A stretch of 14,914 bases of DNA from Alistipes sp. (GCA_017646785.1 JAGCLX010000135.1:1-14914), one strand, 5' to 3'. Counted from the first letter of the stretch, positions 1-7,627 are shown. Notes: a model not told the origin generated them from the sequence alone. Program-made: numbers and translations.

Positions 1-1
1 C

Positions 2-1351
2 AAGGCTGATAAGTGGCTCGACATCTCGCTCAAGGGCATCGAGGAGGGTGACTTCGGCATGATCATGGGCTTCCCAGGCTCTACACAGCGCTACATGACA
101 TCTTACGAGATTGACTACATGTTGGAGGTGGACAACCCACAGCGCATCTACATCCGTGGTGAGCGTCAGGCTATCTTGCGTAAGCACATGGATGCTGACC
201 AGGCGGTACGCATCAAGTACGACGCTAAGTTCGCTGGCTCGGCAAACTACTGGAAGAACTCTATAGGCATGTCACGCGGCATCGAGAAGCTCAACGTACG
301 CGGTAAGAAGGCGGCACAAGAGGCTGAGTTCCAGGCGTGGGCAGTTAAGAACACACTCCCCGAGGAGCGATACATGGATGCCTTGAGCCTCATCGAGCAG
401 TCGCAGACCGAGGCTAAGGAGGAGAACGCTACGTTGCAGTATCTCTCGGAGGCATTCTTCCAGTCGGTGGAGCTTGTGCAGACTATGCTTGGCAGATTCA
501 ACCCCGAGCAGTTCTACAAGGACTATGACGAGGCTACAGACCGCGATGTGGCAAAGCGCATGTTCACCATCTACCGCGAGAACAACAAGCGCCTACCCTC
601 TATCTATGAGAAGATTGATGCAGAGTTTGGTGGCGACAGCGACGCCTACGTAGACTGGCTCTACGACAACTCGCAGCTTGCAAACTACGCAAAGTATCAG
701 GCTATTGCAGCACTCGACAAGGAGGCACGCGAGGCGGCATTCAACAACGACCCCGTGTACGAGCTTGCCGTATCACTATTCAACCTCTACAACGAGCTTG
801 TGCCCGCAGCACAGGCTGCCAACGAGAAGTTCTCGGAGGGTCACCGCCTCTACATCGCAGGCCTTATGAAGATGAAGCCCAACAAGGCGTGGGCATCGGA
901 TGCTAACTTCACGCTCCGCCTCACCTACGGTAACGTATTGCCCTACAGCCCTGCAGATGGCATCGTCTACAGCCACTACACCACTCTCGATGGCGTGATG
1001 GCGAAGGAGGACCCCACAAATCCCGTTGAGTTTACCGTGCCTGAGCGCTTGAAGGAGCTATACGCCGCGAAGGACTACGGCCGCTATGCCGACAAGAATG
1101 GCGACCTGCCCATAGCGTTCCTCGTGAACTGCGACATCACGGGTGGTAACTCAGGCTCGCCCGTTATGAACAAGAGGGGTCAGCTCATAGGCTTGGCATT
1201 CGACGGCAACTGGGAGGCTATGTCTGGTGACGTGGCATTCGAGCCAGAGTTGCAGCGCACAATAGCTGTCGACATCCGCTACGTCTTGTTCGTAATCGAG
1301 AAGTATGCAGGTGCGGAGTGGTTGCTCGACGAGCTTACTATTAAGAAGTAA
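2..1351 (+). CDS. Dipeptidyl-peptidase 7-type S46 serine peptidase, 5'-truncated by window edge
   Basis: C-terminal ~449 residues of an S46 exopeptidase that removes dipeptides from peptide N-termini in the periplasm. The reading frame is open from base 2, so the ATG at 59 is internal; the N-terminus, with the signal peptide and the catalytic His and Asp, lies outside the window. The catalytic serine is in GGNSGSP (Ser codon at 1151). Eighteen residues later, in AFDGNW, is Gly (codon at 1205). In this family Gly at that place marks DPP7 (hydrophobic P1), whereas Arg marks DPP11 (acidic P1). The C-terminal block ending DIRYVLFVIEKYAGAEWLLDEL is intact, so the gene looks functional. It is paralogous to the protein at 2123-4150, with maf between them. 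The family call is firm; the substrate preference rests on one known specificity position. Confidence 0.93.
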   Translation, partial: KADKWLDISLKGIEEGDFGMIMGFPGSTQRYMTSYEIDYMLEVDNPQRIYIRGERQAILRKHMDADQAVRIKYDAKFAGSANYWKNSIGMSRGIEKLNVRGKKAAQEAEFQAWAVKNTLPEERYMDALSLIEQSQTEAKEENATLQYLSEAFFQSVELVQTMLGRFNPEQFYKDYDEATDRDVAKRMFTIYRENNKRLPSIYEKIDAEFGGDSDAYVDWLYDNSQLANYAKYQAIAALDKEAREAAFNNDPVYELAVSLFNLYNELVPAAQAANEKFSEGHRLYIAGLMKMKPNKAWASDANFTLRLTYGNVLPYSPADGIVYSHYTTLDGVMAKEDPTNPVEFTVPERLKELYAAKDYGRYADKNGDLPIAFLVNCDITGGNSGSPVMNKRGQLIGLAFDGNWEAMSGDVAFEPELQRTIAVDIRYVLFVIEKYAGAEWLLDELTIKK

Positions 1352-1374
1352 CCCTTCACATAAGGACTCTATCT

Positions 1375-1406
1375 ACTACCTCAGGCCTACGCTTGGGGTA
1401 GTTTTA
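1375..1406 (+). terminator. Probable intrinsic terminator after the DPP7-type gene
   Basis: ACTACCTCA (1375-1383) pairs with TGGGGTAGT (1394-1402) as a 9-bp stem with one G-T wobble and a 10-nt loop, followed by a TTTT run. It lies 24 bases after the stop codon and separates the S46 gene from the maf promoter. Confidence 0.6.
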
Positions 1407-1425
1407 TGTTGTAACAGCGCTCATA

Positions 1426-1457
1426 TTTGCTTTTTGCAAATAAATTGAGTAACTTTG
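1426..1457 (+). promoter_or_regulatory. Bacteroidota-type promoter of maf
   Basis: TTTG at 1426-1429, a 20-nt spacer and TAACTTTG at 1450-1457 match the Bacteroidota -33 TTTG / -7 TAnnTTTG consensus. Transcription would start near 1464, about 18 bases before the maf ATG. The -33 sits in a small inverted repeat, ATTTGC-ttttt-GCAAAT (1425-1441), which might be an operator or chance. Confidence 0.72.
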
Positions 1458-1481
1458 TAGAAAATATGCGCATACAAGAAG

Positions 1482-2093
1482 ATGTTATTACACAATAAGC
1501 TGAAGTCATTCAACATAATACTCGCCTCGGCATCGCCACGCCGACGTGAACTGCTAAAGGCTACGGGCATAGAGTATCGCCTGGCAGCGAAGTTCGAGTG
1601 CGACGAGCTATATCCCGCAACGATACCCGCCGAAGCAGTGGCAGAGTACCTCTCACAGCTCAAGAGCCACGCATACCCCACACCCCTAAAGTGTGGCGAC
1701 ATACTCATAACCGCAGACACTACCGTGGTATTGGGTAACGACGTGCTGGGTAAGCCCGCCAATGAGGCTGAGGCACGCGAGATGTTAGCACGCCTATCGG
1801 GTCGTGAGCATAGCGTGGTGACGGGAGTAACGCTCCGAAGCATAGACCATGAGCGCAGTTTTTCGTCTAAGAGCAAGGTGCGCTTTGCAACGCTTACCGA
1901 GGAGCAGATAGCCTACTACGTCGACAACTACCGCCCCATGGACAAGGCGGGGGCTTACGGCATACAGGAGTGGATAGGCTACACGGGCATAGAGTCCATC
2001 GAGGGGTCGTTCTTCAACGTCATGGGACTACCCGTACAGCGACTATACCGCGAGTTGGAGTGCTTCATAGAGCAACTGCCATCGTGCTACTAA
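1482..2093 (+). CDS. maf: Maf family nucleoside triphosphate pyrophosphatase
   Basis: Cytosolic 203-residue protein that hydrolyses non-canonical or excess nucleoside triphosphates to monophosphate plus pyrophosphate; Maf proteins of this type act on dTTP/UTP and modified pyrimidines. The family signatures are in order: SASPRRRELL (residues 16-25), the catalytic-Asp motif ITADTTVVLG (76-85), GKPANEAEA (90-98), DKAGAYGIQ (154-162) and IEGSFFNVMGLPV (173-185). The length is normal. The ATG at 1482 places the first motif at the usual distance from the N-terminus and lies just after a consensus promoter. The downstream S46 gene starts 29 bases after the stop with no terminator or promoter seen between them, so the two are probably co-transcribed. 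Confidence 0.95.
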   Translation: MLLHNKLKSFNIILASASPRRRELLKATGIEYRLAAKFECDELYPATIPAEAVAEYLSQLKSHAYPTPLKCGDILITADTTVVLGNDVLGKPANEAEAREMLARLSGREHSVVTGVTLRSIDHERSFSSKSKVRFATLTEEQIAYYVDNYRPMDKAGAYGIQEWIGYTGIESIEGSFFNVMGLPVQRLYRELECFIEQLPSCY

Positions 2094-2122
2094 CCTGAAA
2101 ATCAATTTAATAGATACACAAC

Positions 2123-4150
2123 ATGAAACGTTCACTACTAATTTTCGCGTTGCTCCTTGCAACAACCTTCAACGCCGTGGCGGACAAGGGTATGTGGCTC
2201 CCATCGCTCATATCGTCACGCATAAGCGACATGAAGTCCAAGGGTTTTAAACTATCTGCAGAGGACATCTACTCCATCAACAAAGCCTCTATGAAGGACG
2301 CTGTGGTTCTATTTGACGGTGGATGTACCGGTGAGATAATCTCTGAGGAGGGACTTATACTTACGAACCACCACTGCGGCTACGACGCCATACAGGCACT
2401 CTCGAGCGTCGAGCACGACTACCTCACTGACGGCTTCTGGGCTATGAACCACACTGAGGAGTTGCCCTGCCCAGGACTTAAGGTGCACATCCTCGTACGC
2501 ATGGAGGAGGTGACAGAGCGCATCGCGGCGGGTGAGAGCAAGGCCGACATCATCGCCAAGGCTGAGGCTGAGGGCGTAGGCTACCGCGCAACCGTGGAGT
2601 CGATGTACTACGGCAACATGGCATACCGCTTCATCTACCGCGAGTTCAACGACGTGCGCCTGGTGGGTACACCTCCAACGACCATCGGTAAGTTTGGCGC
2701 CGACAACGACAACTGGATATGGCCACGCCACACGGGCGACTTCTCTATCTTCCGCATCTACGCCAACCAGAACAACGAGCCAGCGGCATATAGCGCCCAG
2801 AACAAGCCATACACCCCTGCACGCCACTTCCAGATCTCGACTAAGGGCATCAAGGAGGGTGACTTTACCATGATATACGGCTTCCCAGGCAACACCCAGG
2901 AGTATATCACTTCGGATGCCGTGAAGTACATAGCCGAGATTTCGGACCCCTTGAAGATTGACCTTCGCACACAGCGCCTCGACATCATAGGTGCGGCACA
3001 GGCTAAGTCCGTGGAGACACGCATCAAGTATGCCGCTAAGCAGGCTAACATAGCCAACGCATGGAAGAAGTGGCAGGGCGAGGTTAAGGGCATAAACCGC
3101 CTCGGCACATACTCTAAAAAGCTCGCCTACGAGGAGCGCTTCCGCAAGGAGAACCCCACAAAATCTTACCTGCTCGACTCGCTGTCGGCGGCCTATGAGC
3201 GTAATATGGAGGGTTACTTCCACTATGAGCTCTTCAACGAGTCGTTGCGTGGCATAGAGCTTACGCAGGTGGTGGCAATAGCCGAGAACAGCAACCTGAC
3301 TGCCGAGCAGAAGCAGGCGGCTATAGAGCTATTCTACAAGGACTTCGACGTGAACGTGGACCGCGACATCGCCATTGCCATGCTCACAGCATACGAGAAG
3401 CACGCTACGCTCTTTACGCCCGAGCTAAAGGCGCTCCTTGCAAAGCATGGTGGCGCAGCGACATACGCACAGTGGCTCTACGACAACACCACCCTCGGTA
3501 GCCTCGAGAGCTACAACGCCGCAAACGTGGCTAACGACCCCATTGCGGAGTTCGCCCAGGCTATAGCACCCCTACGTGCGCAGGTTATGAAGTATGCATA
3601 CCGCAACTTCAGCAACATACCCGACATCGAGCGTTGGTTCCGCCCATACGTCAAGGCGCTGATGGAGTGGGACAAGGAGCGCGCCTTCTTCCCCGATGCT
3701 AACCTCACCCTGCGTGTGGCTTACGGCAAGGTGGCGGGATATGAGTATGCCGATGGCGAGTACCACCTCCCACAGACAACCCTCGAGGGCATAATCGCCA
3801 AGGACAACCCCGACATCTACGACTACAACGTGCCCCAGGCACTGCGCGACGCCTATGCCGCTAAGGACTATGGCCGTTGGGGCGTTATGATGGGTGGCAA
3901 GTACACCGTGCCCGTATGCTTCATCGCTACGAACCACACCACGGGAGGTAACTCAGGCTCTCCAGTGCTCAACCGCAAGGGCGAGCTTATAGGTGTTAAC
4001 TTCGACCGCACATGGCTCTCTACGATGTCCGACATAGAGTTCGATGAGACCCTCTGCCGCAACATCATCTGCGACATACGCTACGTCTTGTTCGTGGTGG
4101 ATAAGGTGGGTGGCGCCGAGTGGCTCATCCAGGAGATGGGCATTAAGTAG
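2123..4150 (+). CDS. Dipeptidyl-peptidase 11-type S46 serine peptidase
   Basis: Complete 675-residue secreted S46 peptidase. An N-terminal signal peptide (about residues 1-20) is followed directly by the typical mature start DKGMW. The catalytic His lies in TNHHCGY (81-87), the Asp in the block DNDNWIWPRHTGDFS (194-208), and the Ser in GGNSGSP (Ser611). Arg629, in NFDRTW, is 18 residues after the Ser, the position where Arg in known DPP11 enzymes confers preference for Asp/Glu at P1. It therefore probably releases dipeptides with acidic P1 residues, complementing the DPP7-type paralogue upstream. The enzymes serve peptide utilisation in the periplasm of asaccharolytic or proteolytic Bacteroidales. 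It is slightly shorter than characterised relatives (about 700-720 residues), but all catalytic blocks are present. Probably in an operon with maf. Substrate preference is inferred from one residue. Confidence 0.94.
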   Translation: MKRSLLIFALLLATTFNAVADKGMWLPSLISSRISDMKSKGFKLSAEDIYSINKASMKDAVVLFDGGCTGEIISEEGLILTNHHCGYDAIQALSSVEHDYLTDGFWAMNHTEELPCPGLKVHILVRMEEVTERIAAGESKADIIAKAEAEGVGYRATVESMYYGNMAYRFIYREFNDVRLVGTPPTTIGKFGADNDNWIWPRHTGDFSIFRIYANQNNEPAAYSAQNKPYTPARHFQISTKGIKEGDFTMIYGFPGNTQEYITSDAVKYIAEISDPLKIDLRTQRLDIIGAAQAKSVETRIKYAAKQANIANAWKKWQGEVKGINRLGTYSKKLAYEERFRKENPTKSYLLDSLSAAYERNMEGYFHYELFNESLRGIELTQVVAIAENSNLTAEQKQAAIELFYKDFDVNVDRDIAIAMLTAYEKHATLFTPELKALLAKHGGAATYAQWLYDNTTLGSLESYNAANVANDPIAEFAQAIAPLRAQVMKYAYRNFSNIPDIERWFRPYVKALMEWDKERAFFPDANLTLRVAYGKVAGYEYADGEYHLPQTTLEGIIAKDNPDIYDYNVPQALRDAYAAKDYGRWGVMMGGKYTVPVCFIATNHTTGGNSGSPVLNRKGELIGVNFDRTWLSTMSDIEFDETLCRNIICDIRYVLFVVDKVGGAEWLIQEMGIK

Positions 4151-4165
4151 GATTAAGTAGGCCGA

Positions 4166-4229
4166 CGCCTAACCTACCCATACGCCAGGGCGACTCTCGC
4201 CTAACTACCCATACGCCAGGGCGACTCTC
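4166..4229. repeat. Tandem duplication of a ~31-bp non-coding sequence
   Basis: The block starting CGCCTAA and containing CTACCCATACGCCAGGGCG occurs twice (4166-4197 and 4198-4229), differing by one inserted base and the final bases; the 25-bp cores at 4174-4198 and 4205-4229 are identical. It lies between convergent genes. A smaller tandem repeat, ATTAAGTAGG twice (4142-4161), overlaps the end of the S46 gene and duplicates its stop region. Confidence 0.85.
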
Positions 4230-4250
4230 TTAAGTGAGGGCCGCCCTTTG
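4218..4250 (+). terminator. Possible terminator after the DPP11-type gene
   Basis: AGGGCG (4218-4223) can pair with CGCCCT (4242-4247), followed by a short T run. The stem is short and the loop long, so this is weak, but no other terminator-like structure is visible between the convergent genes. Confidence 0.3.
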
Positions 4251-4255
4251 TGGCT

Positions 4256-5176
4256 CTACACCCCTATGTCCGCAATGTCCGAGCCTGGCTCCCTACCCTC
4301 CATGAAGGTGGAGAGGGTGTAGGTGAAGCCCACGCGCGCCGCTATATCCCCAATCTTTGACCTCCACACCTCGTAGCCCTTGCCCTCGTCGGGAAAGAGC
4401 ACCACCCTGCGCCCCTTGAGCGGCGCGAGCATCTCTGCCGTAAGACCCATCATAGAGTCCACAGCCACCCACACCATCGTGGGCATGAGTATAGCGCCTA
4501 TGTGCGCGGTCTTGGCTCCCTCGGCCACGGCGACAACCCTATCGGGGTAGCGCTTAAGGAGGTGCTCACCATACATGCACTGCACAAGTTCCCACCCCTC
4601 GGGTAGCGAGCCCTCGCGGCGCATGACGGCGTGCATCCAGTCCACCGTGCCCTCGCCCTTGAGGCGCTTACCCGTATGCTCGTCGTATGCCATTACCTTA
4701 CCCGTGCGTATGCACCCCTCGCCATCCACCTGCCAGAATACTGCTCGGTCGGCTATGCCACCCACGTAGTACTCATCGGCGATGCGTAGTGCCGTGTCGC
4801 TGCCGAAGCGGCTCTCGAGCCAGGCTATGTAGGCGCAGTTCTCCCTCATCGTGGCATCCAACACCCTACGCGGCAACCCCGCACATACCCTCTTGGGCGG
4901 TTGGGGTGTTTCCATCCATCCATTTTTCCTATGTAAATGGATGGATGGAAAACTCTTTTCTCTCTTCCAGGGATTATCAGTGAAGTATTGGTGTGGTGTA
5001 TAGTGATAACCGCACTTATCTAAGCGGTTACACTTACCTACATTATCACTGATATATATATTATTATATTCTGTATCCACATACCGGGTAAATACACCCT
5101 TTCTGCCACACTGAGGGCATACATGTCGCGTACTACGACCTCGGTATCTCTCTAATTGATATCTATATTGTGTCAT
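4256..5176 (-). CDS. DUF6371-type zinc-ribbon, primase-like protein
   Basis: 306 residues. The N-terminus carries four cysteines in a zinc-ribbon pattern (C20-PQ-C23 and C49...C54), as in CHC2-like primase zinc fingers. The C-terminal part resembles the Toprim-like region of DUF6371 proteins, with VVAVAEGAKTA (214-224), VAVDSMMGL (237-245) and VVLFPDEGKGY (258-268) as candidate acidic metal-binding stretches. Such proteins occur beside RepA-like ATPases on Bacteroidales mobile elements, which suggests a replication role; no activity is proven. It follows the ATPase gene by 85 bases on the same strand. Residues 76-90 are encoded by a 43-bp perfect palindrome. DNA for the N-terminal ~75 residues is much more AT-rich than the rest, so the gene looks composite. 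The ATG at 5176 is the only reasonable start; no classical ribosome site is seen. Confidence 0.75.
   Translation of the reverse strand: MTQYRYQLERYRGRSTRHVCPQCGRKGVFTRYVDTEYNNIYISDNVGKCNRLDKCGYHYTPHQYFTDNPWKREKSFPSIHLHRKNGWMETPQPPKRVCAGLPRRVLDATMRENCAYIAWLESRFGSDTALRIADEYYVGGIADRAVFWQVDGEGCIRTGKVMAYDEHTGKRLKGEGTVDWMHAVMRREGSLPEGWELVQCMYGEHLLKRYPDRVVAVAEGAKTAHIGAILMPTMVWVAVDSMMGLTAEMLAPLKGRRVVLFPDEGKGYEVWRSKIGDIAARVGFTYTLSTFMEGREPGSDIADIGV
4909..4951. repeat. Perfect palindrome inside the DUF6371-type gene
   Basis: TTTCCATCCATCCATTT (4909-4925) and AAATGGATGGATGGAAA (4935-4951) form 17-bp perfect arms around a 9-nt loop (ttcctatgt). It is in frame in the minus-strand gene, encoding FPSIHLHRKNGWMET (residues 76-90), between the zinc ribbon and the primase-like region. 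It is a near copy, in opposite orientation, of the palindrome at 5215-5259. Confidence 0.95.
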
Positions 5177-5214
5177 AGTGATATATATATTTATATAATG
5201 ATACTGATATTATG

Positions 5215-5259
5215 TTTTCCATCCATCCATTTCTATAGGGAAAATGGATGGATGGAAAA
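5215..5259. repeat. Second GGATGGATGG palindrome, between the two accessory genes
   Basis: 18-bp perfect arms TTTTCCATCCATCCATTT (5215-5232) and AAATGGATGGATGGAAAA (5242-5259) surround a 9-nt loop, ctataggga. The reverse complement of this loop (tccctatag) resembles the first palindrome's loop (ttcctatgt), so the two copies are inverted relative to each other. It starts two bases after the ATPase stop codon on the minus strand. It could act in RNA as a stability or attenuation hairpin, but no U-run follows it. Confidence 0.95.
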
Positions 5260-5261
5260 GC

Positions 5262-6269
5262 CTATAATCTATTGAGGAGGTTACTCACTGATTGTGGACT
5301 TTTGTACCCCAGCGCATCGGCTATCTGCTGGAGGGTCATGCCATCAAGGCGCATCGCGCGTGCCTGCTCCGCCCTATCATCACGCTCCTCGTTGCGCTCC
5401 CTCAACAGCGCAAAGGGTACTCGCTCGCCCGTAGCCTCGAAGTTGAGCGCTGGCGTGAAACGTAGCTCAATCGAGTCGTGCTTATACTGGGCAGAGAGGT
5501 AGTTGCCCTTAACCACGCAGAGGTGCCTAATATCATGTCGTTCAGGGTCTTGACGCAACTCCATCATTAGACGCATCTTCGCCTCGAAGCCCTGCGAGCC
5601 TATGGCGTTATGCTTCGATGGCGCGAGGCTCTCGGTGCGCTTACCCGTGTGGTGGAGAAAGAGAACGAGCGTATTATGCTTAATCGCCAACTGCGAAAAG
5701 GCGTTTATGAAGCTACGCACGCGGTTGTTCTCGTTCATCGGTCCGGTGTAGAGGTCGGCAAAGGCATCGACGATGACAAGGTCGCGGGGCTTGTCTTCGA
5801 GCATAGCCTCGAGGTTGGCCATGAGGTTGTCCGTGTCGAAGATGAAGTCGAGCGTGGCGTATGCCTCCTTGGGCGTGCACAACTCCTCCAACTGCCTCTG
5901 CATCAGCGCACCTATGGCCGCGGCATCATCCTCCGTGGAGATGTATATGGCGCTGTGGTGCTTGGGTCGCAACTCGAAGCCGAGGTAGTGGCGCGCCCCC
6001 GACGATATCGCCATGGCAAGGCCGCGAAGGAGTGTCGACTTACCCGAATCGGAGCTACCCACAAGTGCCGCCACACCCACCCTCGGCAGTAGGGGCGCAA
6101 CGAGGTAGTCCATCTGCTCGGTCGAGGAGCTTAGCATGTCGAAGCCGTTTACGAGATACTTACGAAAGGTCTGCTTCTCGGCCTCCTCGCGCTCGAGCAT
6201 CTCGTCGATAAGACGCTGCGTATCTCTGCGCAACATCTCCACAATGTCGTTTTTGTTACTCTCATTCAT
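5262..6269 (-). CDS. RepA-like AAA family ATPase (AAA_25) with C-terminal helix-turn-helix
   Basis: 335-residue RecA-fold ATPase resembling plasmid RepA/DnaB-like helicases. Walker A is GSSDSGKST (71-79), with a preceding VGVAALV strand. Walker B is DLVIVDAFADL (163-173), and a sensor-like strand ends LVLFLHHTGK (201-210). The C-terminus (about 309-333, GMTLQQIADALGYKSPQSVSNLL) is a helix-turn-helix, suggesting DNA binding. The N-terminal ~35 residues are charged and probably helical. Together with the DUF6371-type gene downstream it forms a pair typical of Bacteroidales integrated elements and satellites; no integrase, relaxase or capsid gene is visible here, so this is probably a remnant or a fixed accessory pair. 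It reads divergently from lpxB under its own promoter. The ATPase class is clear; the cellular role is inferred. Confidence 0.85.
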   Translation of the reverse strand: MNESNKNDIVEMLRRDTQRLIDEMLEREEAEKQTFRKYLVNGFDMLSSSTEQMDYLVAPLLPRVGVAALVGSSDSGKSTLLRGLAMAISSGARHYLGFELRPKHHSAIYISTEDDAAAIGALMQRQLEELCTPKEAYATLDFIFDTDNLMANLEAMLEDKPRDLVIVDAFADLYTGPMNENNRVRSFINAFSQLAIKHNTLVLFLHHTGKRTESLAPSKHNAIGSQGFEAKMRLMMELRQDPERHDIRHLCVVKGNYLSAQYKHDSIELRFTPALNFEATGERVPFALLRERNEERDDRAEQARAMRLDGMTLQQIADALGYKSPQSVSNLLNRL

Positions 6270-6315
6270 AGTTAAATGGTTTATTATACTTGGGTTTAAT
6301 CATTGTATTTCACTG

Positions 6316-6347
6316 CAAATATAATAGCCCAAACCCCCTTTGTCAAG
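6316..6347 (-). promoter_or_regulatory. Probable promoter of the AAA ATPase gene
   Basis: On the minus strand TATATTTG (6323-6316) fits the -7 consensus TAnnTTTG, with CTTG (6347-6344) 20 bases upstream as a 3-of-4 match to the -33 TTTG. The predicted start is near 6310, giving a leader of about 40 bases. Confidence 0.55.
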
Positions 6348-6467
6348 TGTTTTAGGCTAAATTATTTATACTACGAGGTTAAACCGTTGAATATGAACAA
6401 GAAGCACCAACAGCCTCGGCACAGCGTTTTTTGCGCCTTGAAGAGCCTTATATTCGAAATAAAGGGT

Positions 6468-6493
6468 TATATTTGTAGTCTAAACTTTAGACT
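6468..6493 (+). promoter_or_regulatory. lpxB -7 element followed by a perfect palindrome at the start site
   Basis: TATATTTG (6468-6475) fits the -7 consensus; no clear -33 TTTG is found at the right spacing. Immediately downstream AGTCTAAA-C-TTTAGACT (6477-6493) is a perfect 17-base palindrome covering the predicted transcription start and ending 6 bases before the lpxB ATG. It could be a repressor operator or a 5'-end hairpin in the mRNA. Confidence 0.55.
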
Positions 6494-6499
6494 CATACC

Positions 6500-7627
6500 A
6501 TGAAGTACTACGTTATTGCGGGTGAGCCCTCGGGCGACCTCCACGGCAGTAAGCTTATGCGCGGCATACGCCACAACGACCCCGAAGCATCGTTCCGCTT
6601 CTCGGGTGGCGACAGCATGGCCGAGGTGGCGGGTAGCGAAAACATGCTCTACCACTACAGAGAGATGTCATTCTTCGGCTTCGTGCAGGTGGCAAAGAAC
6701 CTACGCACCATATTTCGACAGATAGATGACGTCAAGGCCGACATCGAGCGTTTCGGTCCCGATGTCATCATATTGATAGACTACCCCGCCTTCAACCTCC
6801 GCATAGCCAAGTGGGCAAAGGCGAAGGGCATACGCGTATACTACTACATCGCACCCAAGGTGTGGGCATGGAAGGAGCGCCGCGTGAAGCAGCTACGCAA
6901 GCACGTAGACCGCCTCTACACCATCTTCCCCTTCGAGAGCGACTACTTCCGCCGCCACGGCATAGAGCCCATCTTCTGTGGCAACCCCCTCGTCGACGAC
7001 ATCGCCGAGCGCCGCAGTACACTCCCCACTCGCGAAGCATACCTCGCCGAGTGCGGACTCGACAACCGACCCATCGTAGCACTGCTTGCCGGTAGCCGCA
7101 TTTCGGAAATCAGGGCCAACCTCCCCGACATGGTTGCCCTCTCGCGCCAGTTCACCCAGTATCAGTTTGTGGTTACGGCAGTACCCTGGATAGACAAGAG
7201 CCTCTACGACAGCATAATAGCCGACTCCGACGTCAGGTATGTGTGCGACCGCACGCAGCAGACCCTCGCCATGAGCGAGGCAGCGATAGTGACATCGGGC
7301 ACCGCGACACTCGAAACAGCACTTATGGGCATCCCCGAAGTAGTCCTCTACCACGTGCCCTGGCTCTACGAAAAGCTAAAACCATACTTCCTGCGCATAC
7401 CCTACATCTCGCTCGTTAACATCAACCTGCGCCGCGAGGCCGTCAAGGAGCTTGTACGCGCCAAGCTACCCATAGAGGAGTCGGCACGCGAGCTCGCAGC
7501 GATACTCCCTGGTGGCAGCAGCCGCAAACGCATGCTCCGCGACTTCGAGGAGCTACGCACGATGATGGGCGAGGCAGGAGCCTCAGAACGATTTGCAAGA
7601 GATATAGTTAACTCACTGAAAGCATGA
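6500..7627 (+). CDS. lpxB: Lipid-A-disaccharide synthase
   Basis: 375-residue GT19 glycosyltransferase of the Raetz pathway. It joins UDP-2,3-diacylglucosamine to lipid X to give the lipid A disaccharide, at the inner face of the cytoplasmic membrane. Family motifs are in order: AGEPSGDLHG (7-16), IDYPAFNLR (93-101), IAPKVWAWKERRVKQLR (117-133), FCGNPLVD (159-166), LAGSRISEI (196-204) and VTSGTATLE (264-272). The stretch YISLVNINLRREAVKEL (302-318) matches the conserved C-terminal region. Length is normal for Bacteroidota. The ATG at 6500 precedes the first motif by six codons and follows a plausible -7 box. The stop overlaps the next gene's ATG (ATGA), so the two are translationally coupled. 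Confidence 0.97.
   Translation: MKYYVIAGEPSGDLHGSKLMRGIRHNDPEASFRFSGGDSMAEVAGSENMLYHYREMSFFGFVQVAKNLRTIFRQIDDVKADIERFGPDVIILIDYPAFNLRIAKWAKAKGIRVYYYIAPKVWAWKERRVKQLRKHVDRLYTIFPFESDYFRRHGIEPIFCGNPLVDDIAERRSTLPTREAYLAECGLDNRPIVALLAGSRISEIRANLPDMVALSRQFTQYQFVVTAVPWIDKSLYDSIIADSDVRYVCDRTQQTLAMSEAAIVTSGTATLETALMGIPEVVLYHVPWLYEKLKPYFLRIPYISLVNINLRREAVKELVRAKLPIEESARELAAILPGGSSRKRMLRDFEELRTMMGEAGASERFARDIVNSLKA

Noticed and set aside
2309..3223. 304-residue minus-strand reading frame within the DPP11-type gene
   Set aside because: It lies wholly inside a confident S46 gene and shows no recognisable domain; an artefact of GC-rich codon use.
6303..6503. 66-residue plus-strand reading frame before lpxB
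   Set aside because: Spans the divergent promoter region and the lpxB start, with no protein family resemblance and AT-rich intergenic composition.
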